Source: Alphaproteobacteria bacterium UBA828
GTDB lineage: Bacteria > Pseudomonadota > Alphaproteobacteria > UBA828
Length of the DNA: 35,827 nt
Direction: 5' to 3'
NCBI GenBank assembly: GCA_002296185.1
Contig: DBHM01000027.1
Coordinates: forward strand, 101,225-137,051
Below the pieces are notes generated by a model, which saw nothing but the letters and a program-made list of their open reading frames with translations, ran no database searches and was not told where the DNA came from. Position 1 is the stretch's first letter, and each line of letters begins with the position of its first letter. This document shows, in pieces, positions 32,441 to 35,827 of this stretch. The translations under genes were made by a program, and so were the position numbers.

Positions 32441-34719
32441 TAGCTTCTGAGCAAGGTTATAAGTGACCGGACTTTGAATCTTTCCGACGAATATTGTCTT
32501 GAGATTGAAGTTTGTGCGACAAGAAAAAAAGCTAAAAGAAACCAGAAAGATCTTTGAAAGATGAAGTCGTGAACTAGGTTTCCAGCCATTATTGGGATTA
32601 ATAGCATTAATGCTCCTGAGCCCCAGTTATAGGTATCTTTGTTGATGATTAGTTTCCATGATCGAGACAGTATCAGAAGGATTGCCATTGCAAAACTAAG
32701 CATACCAACAATTCCAATTTCAGCAAGAATCCAGACAGGAGTTGAATGTATAACCATAAAGGTATTTTGCCTGCTCATTTGGTCTACAAAATATCCTCCT
32801 ATACCTGAGCCAAATATAGGATTTTGTAACCATAATTCCCAACCCATGGCTATGGTCTCCCACCTTAAATTATCCGAAGAGGGACGACTAAATTCAGTAC
32901 CTACTTGATACTCACCAGATTTACCGTAGAGCCCAAGGGTCTCGGCATGGGGCAACCATGTTAAGAATGCGATAAGTGAGATTCCAATAATAGCGATTTG
33001 AAAGAAGCTGATTAATAGTCTTAACCTACTTATAGCCTGTGGGAGCACAAACCATATAGCAAGTAAGATCACTAGCATAAAGAGTCCAGCTCTAGAATTG
33101 GCAAAATATATAGCTACAAAAAAAATAGTTAGAACTAAATCATAGGGAATTCTCTCCCTGTAAGTCGATACTTTTTGTGCCAGTACACATAATCCTGCCG
33201 ATGCAACAACAAGTTGAAATGCATAGGCATTAGCATTGTTATTAAATCCTTCAATGGGAATAACAAAAGCTTCAGTAGGGATATTTATCCCACAGCGTAC
33301 AATGGTGAACAATATAAGTTGCGCAATAGCAATCACTACCCCAGAAGTTACAAACAAACTTAATAGCAATCTTCTAGCTTGATTTGAGAGGTATAATCCT
33401 GAAAGTATACCTATTGATGCATAGCCTAAAATTACTATCCATCCTAATCCACGATTGACCATGCCCCATTCAATCCAACCAAAGCGGATAAAACCCAAAA
33501 CTATACCAAAGGCGATGAATAGTGTGATAAGTGTGAGGGCTAAAACCACTTGGCGAGGGAGAGACTTTAAACTAATTTGTGAGCTCAATAAAAGAAGGCC
33601 TAAAATGCCGAGGCTTAGGAGTGCAGATAAGTCTGCAAGGTTTACATTAACGAACCCGTTAGCCAATGGTATGCGCACTTGGAAAAAAATTGCGCACATT
33701 GTAAATGCGGAACATGCTCCAATAAATGCCAGAGTCCACTTATCAATTGAGGTTCTTGTGTCCTTCGGTTTTTCAACATTCAGGATACGCTTTCCAGTGA
33801 ATATAAAAACTGAACCACAAGCAGAAAGTGCAAGCATAATTATCAGAGATAATATACCAATTAAGATAGCTGCTGATAGGGCCGTTGATGATTCAATGCT
33901 TACAATTCCTAGGGCAGACATTGCTGATAATTCACGAATTCCCCACCCCCCTAGGCTGATCGGGAGACTGGAAGTAAACATAACTATGATGAGAGCTGCA
34001 GCAATTGGGAGGGTAAATTCCTCTATACCAAGGCTTCTAAGGGAGAAAAAATATGCTCCAAGCATGCATAGATGAGATGCAATAGTTATTATTCCGCTAG
34101 GCCATAGCTGAAGAGCTCTTGCAATTGTTGAGAGGAAAACCTGTCTGAATTTTTCAAGTCGTAAGATGTGATAAAGGGCAGCAAGAATTACAATTAGTCC
34201 GCCTATAACTAGAGATAAGAGATAGGCGCCACCTAAGTCGAAGTCGAGACCAAACTGTGGTATTAAATACCAGGCTGAGACAATACTAGCTAAGAGAAGT
34301 AAAGATGCAGCTATTATGCGTTCAACTAGTGTAGCTAGAACGGATGCTCCAAAAGGGATATTGTCAGATTTTAAGATTGCTGCCCGACTTATACTCTGGC
34401 CAAGAATATTCAAAACAATTTGGTTTGCTAATTGTCCTAAAGCAAAAGCACTAAAGAGTTTTTTCCAAGTTGGACTAAACCCAAAATTAGATAATACAAA
34501 GCGAAATCGAATGACAGATAGTAGAGATGTAGCGCAAATAAATAATCCAGAAATTAATATATCTGAAAAATTTGCTTTACTTAAAGAATCACCAATAGAT
34601 GAAAGATCAACTGCCAGAAGGGCGGCCACCATGCAACCAACAGTAGCTCCAATCATTAAAGCTATTTTTAGATGCTTGTACTTAAGCATATTGCTCAAAA
34701 GAGTGAGTGTATTATCCAA
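32440..34719 (-). CDS. fusion of an LPTD/YbhN-like flippase domain with an O-antigen ligase/polymerase domain
   Basis: The 759-residue polytopic protein consists of two membrane modules. Residues 1 to about 310 resemble the lysylphosphatidylglycerol-synthase transmembrane (LPTD/YbhN/AglD) family: VERIIAASLLLL (132-143) and LPISLGGWGIRE (252-263). After a basic linker (about 308-325), residues 330-740 resemble O-antigen ligases/Wzy polymerases (Wzy_C). There, NSRAGLFML is followed by GSGIGGYF and the key His in HSTPVWILAEIGIVGM (H658). The second part probably attaches or polymerises polysaccharide at the periplasmic face, and the first may handle a lipid-linked substrate. The start is uncertain: TTG 34719 or ATG 34689. 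No internal stop or frameshift is seen. Confidence 0.83.
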   Translation of the reverse strand: MDNTLTLLSNMLKYKHLKIALMIGATVGCMVAALLAVDLSSIGDSLSKANFSDILISGLFICATSLLSVIRFRFVLSNFGFSPTWKKLFSAFALGQLANQIVLNILGQSISRAAILKSDNIPFGASVLATLVERIIAASLLLLASIVSAWYLIPQFGLDFDLGGAYLLSLVIGGLIVILAALYHILRLEKFRQVFLSTIARALQLWPSGIITIASHLCMLGAYFFSLRSLGIEEFTLPIAAALIIVMFTSSLPISLGGWGIRELSAMSALGIVSIESSTALSAAILIGILSLIIMLALSACGSVFIFTGKRILNVEKPKDTRTSIDKWTLAFIGACSAFTMCAIFFQVRIPLANGFVNVNLADLSALLSLGILGLLLLSSQISLKSLPRQVVLALTLITLFIAFGIVLGFIRFGWIEWGMVNRGLGWIVILGYASIGILSGLYLSNQARRLLLSLFVTSGVVIAIAQLILFTIVRCGINIPTEAFVIPIEGFNNNANAYAFQLVVASAGLCVLAQKVSTYRERIPYDLVLTIFFVAIYFANSRAGLFMLVILLAIWFVLPQAISRLRLLISFFQIAIIGISLIAFLTWLPHAETLGLYGKSGEYQVGTEFSRPSSDNLRWETIAMGWELWLQNPIFGSGIGGYFVDQMSRQNTFMVIHSTPVWILAEIGIVGMLSFAMAILLILSRSWKLIINKDTYNWGSGALMLLIPIMAGNLVHDFIFQRSFWFLLAFFLVAQTSISRQYSSERFKVRSLITLLRS

Positions 34720-34781
34720 GAGTTATCTTTCTATTACTTAGGATTTTCAAACTAATAGGATTTATTCCGATTCATTATATT

Positions 34782-35492
34782 TCATCTCAGGTGATACAAT
34801 GCGATTCCTGCCCATTCATGCAAGTATCTATTCATTTTTATCATTCCGGAGGCGGATGGTAAAAAACTCCAGATACTTATCGCCCCTCTCTCTCTAGTAT
34901 ATGTTGGTGCAGTAATGACTGAAAAACCAACATTTTCGAATTCCAGTGATGCTCTAGTCATATGATAGGAACTCGTCACGAGAACTATTGTATCAATACC
35001 ATCGGATTTGAGCATGTCCATGCTCATTTGCGCATTTTCTCTAGTATTTAATGAATTTGATTCGATCCAGCGCGCAGGAAGCATAAGTTCTTCACTTAAG
35101 TAATTGTTCATGGCTTCAGCCTCGGATATAGGGGGTGAGGTAACACCTCCAGTTACTAGAATTGGGATTTCTGTTTTACGGCTGAGGTAGGCGCCATATC
35201 TTATGCGAGCAATTGCTTCTATAGGTACAGTGTTCCCCCCCCCATACTCAATTGCATTTCTTCTAGTACCTGCACCTAAAATTACTATTGCCTCCGCATC
35301 CTTAATTTTATCTGATGAGTGGTAATTCGGTTCAGGTATTAAAGGAATACCAATCAAATAACTACAGATAGGAGTGCACGAGAGGTATAGCGCGCATGCA
35401 CCAACTATAAGAAGAATTCGTCTTGTTTTTAGGAATTTCCTGAATAAAAGGAACGAAATTACACACCAGATAATCGGTCCTAAGGGAGGCAA
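34782..35492 (-). CDS. YdcF family protein (DUF218)
   Basis: This protein of about 236 residues has one or two N-terminal transmembrane helices (about 5-18 and 25-42) and a DUF218 domain: AEAIVILGAGTRRNAIEYGG (67-85), then ARIRYGAYLSRKTEIPILVTGG, ESNSLNTRENAQM and VLVTSSYHMTRA. Relatives such as ElyC and SanA affect the envelope, but biochemistry is unknown. The start is unresolved. TTG at 35492 has GAGAAG nearby. However, the upstream in-frame codons give IDIIEKLLLP, which looks like a genuine N-terminus, and AGGAG (35525-35529) precedes only ATA or ATT codons. Codons 84-86 are three GGG, making a G9 tract. Confidence 0.85.
   Translation of the reverse strand: MPPLGPIIWCVISFLLFRKFLKTRRILLIVGACALYLSCTPICSYLIGIPLIPEPNYHSSDKIKDAEAIVILGAGTRRNAIEYGGGNTVPIEAIARIRYGAYLSRKTEIPILVTGGVTSPPISEAEAMNNYLSEELMLPARWIESNSLNTRENAQMSMDMLKSDGIDTIVLVTSSYHMTRASLEFENVGFSVITAPTYTRERGAISIWSFLPSASGMIKMNRYLHEWAGIALYHLR
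35235..35243 (-). repeat. run of nine G (coding strand) inside the ydcF gene
   Basis: Nine consecutive C on the plus strand read as GGG GGG GGG on the minus strand and encode residues 84-86 of the YdcF protein. It is the longest G/C run I noticed in this AT-rich window. Runs of this kind are prone to slippage and can switch genes on and off, but may also be a sequencing artefact. Confidence 0.75.
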
Positions 35493-35794
35493 AAGTAACT
35501 TCTCAATAATATCTATTATAATTTCTCCTATTGATGCTTTGGGTTAATAATGGAGCAATATCAATCTCGCATATTTAAAACAAGCATAGCTTATAATTGA
35601 TTCAGATTAATATTAGAATTAGGCTCTTAATATTGTTTGCTTTAATAATAAGTAATTTCTGAGAGGAAAATAGCGATATTTCTTAATAGATAGGATATAA
35701 ATCTTAGAGGTGGCTTTTGTTAAACAAAAACAAAGGGCTTTTATATTGTAATATTTGCATTATATCTCTCAATGTTTAAAAGATTTGCCAAAGA
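35493..35794. other. AT-rich intergenic region between ydcF and tRNA-Gln
   Basis: In these 302 bp I see no convincing protein gene. The left end holds the possible true start and AGGAG of ydcF (35514-35529, minus strand). A short imperfect inverted repeat built on TTTTGTT/AACAAAA lies at about 35715-35729. The tRNA promoter should lie near 35735-35785, but no clear -35/-10 pair stands out. Confidence 0.4.
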
Positions 35795-35827
35795 TGGGGC
35801 GTAGCCAAGCGGTAAGGCAACGGGTTT
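35795..35827 (+). tRNA. tRNA-Gln, 5' part (truncated by window end)
   Basis: The sequence begins TGGGGCG (acceptor stem), then TA and GCCAAGCGGTAAGGC (D-arm), then A and ACGGGTTT (anticodon stem start). This is the distinctive start of a bacterial tRNA-Gln, which has an unpaired-type T1 and a G-rich acceptor. The anticodon itself (expected TTG or CTG) lies just beyond the window. Confidence 0.85.

Noticed and set aside
33455..34075. Open frame of about 200 codons on the plus strand
   Set aside because: It is antisense to the flippase-ligase fusion, has no recognisable domain, and its composition (many Ile, Arg, Pro, Ser) is what the reverse frame of a membrane protein gives.
34316..34741. 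Open frame of 141 codons on the plus strand
   Set aside because: Antisense to the N-terminal part of the fusion gene, with no family features.
1..35827. CRISPR arrays, insertion sequences or prophage genes
   Set aside because: No regularly spaced repeats, transposase, integrase or phage structural motifs were seen in any gene or gap.

Overview
The window reads as a contiguous piece of a low-GC (roughly 35-40% by eye) alphaproteobacterial chromosome, most likely from an uncultured, probably marine lineage. Several things point there. The F0 ATP synthase genes are split from F1 and carry paired b and b' subunits. There is a CcrM-type GANTC methyltransferase. The gene order is also typical: ctaE-surf1, thrC-M16 peptidase-GNAT, thrB-rnhA, mutY/DUF721-dsbA-smc-atpI, and ETF-QO-TPR-ispE. 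I cannot name the genus or order from the sequence alone. GTG and TTG start codons are common here (surf1, M32 peptidase, smc, atpB, rnhB, the TPR gene, ispE, and probably the last two envelope genes).

Layout. Positions 1-5.8 kb, plus strand: the last 22 codons of cytochrome oxidase subunit III, surf1, an M32 carboxypeptidase, threonine synthase, an M16 zinc peptidase and a RimJ-like acetyltransferase. Positions 5.9-7.2 kb: yqgE (minus) divergent from a peroxiredoxin (plus). Positions 7.2-11.4 kb, minus strand: the F0 operon atpI-atpB-atpE-atpF'-atpF followed by thrB-rnhA. Positions 11.5-16.2 kb, minus strand: a DUF721/DciA-like gene, then dsbA-smc. Clear operon boundaries are visible: a TATAAT promoter before dsbA, a hairpin plus T-tract at the smc stop, and a TTGACA promoter before atpI. 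Positions 16.3-17.4 kb: mutY (plus). Positions 17.4-20.5 kb, minus strand: a CPA2 antiporter, rnhB and ccrM. Positions 20.7-22.0 kb, plus strand: a coupled pair of 'rSAM/selenodomain-associated' transferases behind a perfect inverted repeat. Positions 22.0-25.4 kb, minus strand: a uracil-DNA glycosylase, a Slt-type lytic transglycosylase and moaB. Positions 25.5-29.8 kb, plus strand: ETF-ubiquinone oxidoreductase, a secreted TPR protein and ispE.

The last 6 kb (29.9-35.5 kb) is an envelope-polysaccharide module and the most accessory-looking part. It holds a UDP-HexNAc/UDP-sugar 6-dehydrogenase, a UDP-glucuronate-4-epimerase-like enzyme, a 759-residue fusion of an LPTD/YbhN-like flippase domain to an O-antigen ligase/polymerase domain, and a YdcF (DUF218) protein. 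The ydcF gene carries an uninterrupted run of nine G on its coding strand. The window ends inside a tRNA-Gln gene.

Most of the window is core housekeeping: respiration, ATP synthesis, DNA repair and methylation, chromosome organisation, amino-acid and isoprenoid synthesis. I saw no phage, IS element, CRISPR array or defence island. The best leads are the flippase-ligase fusion, the G9 tract in ydcF, the orphan transferase pair with its palindrome, and the strong hairpin between atpE and atpF'.
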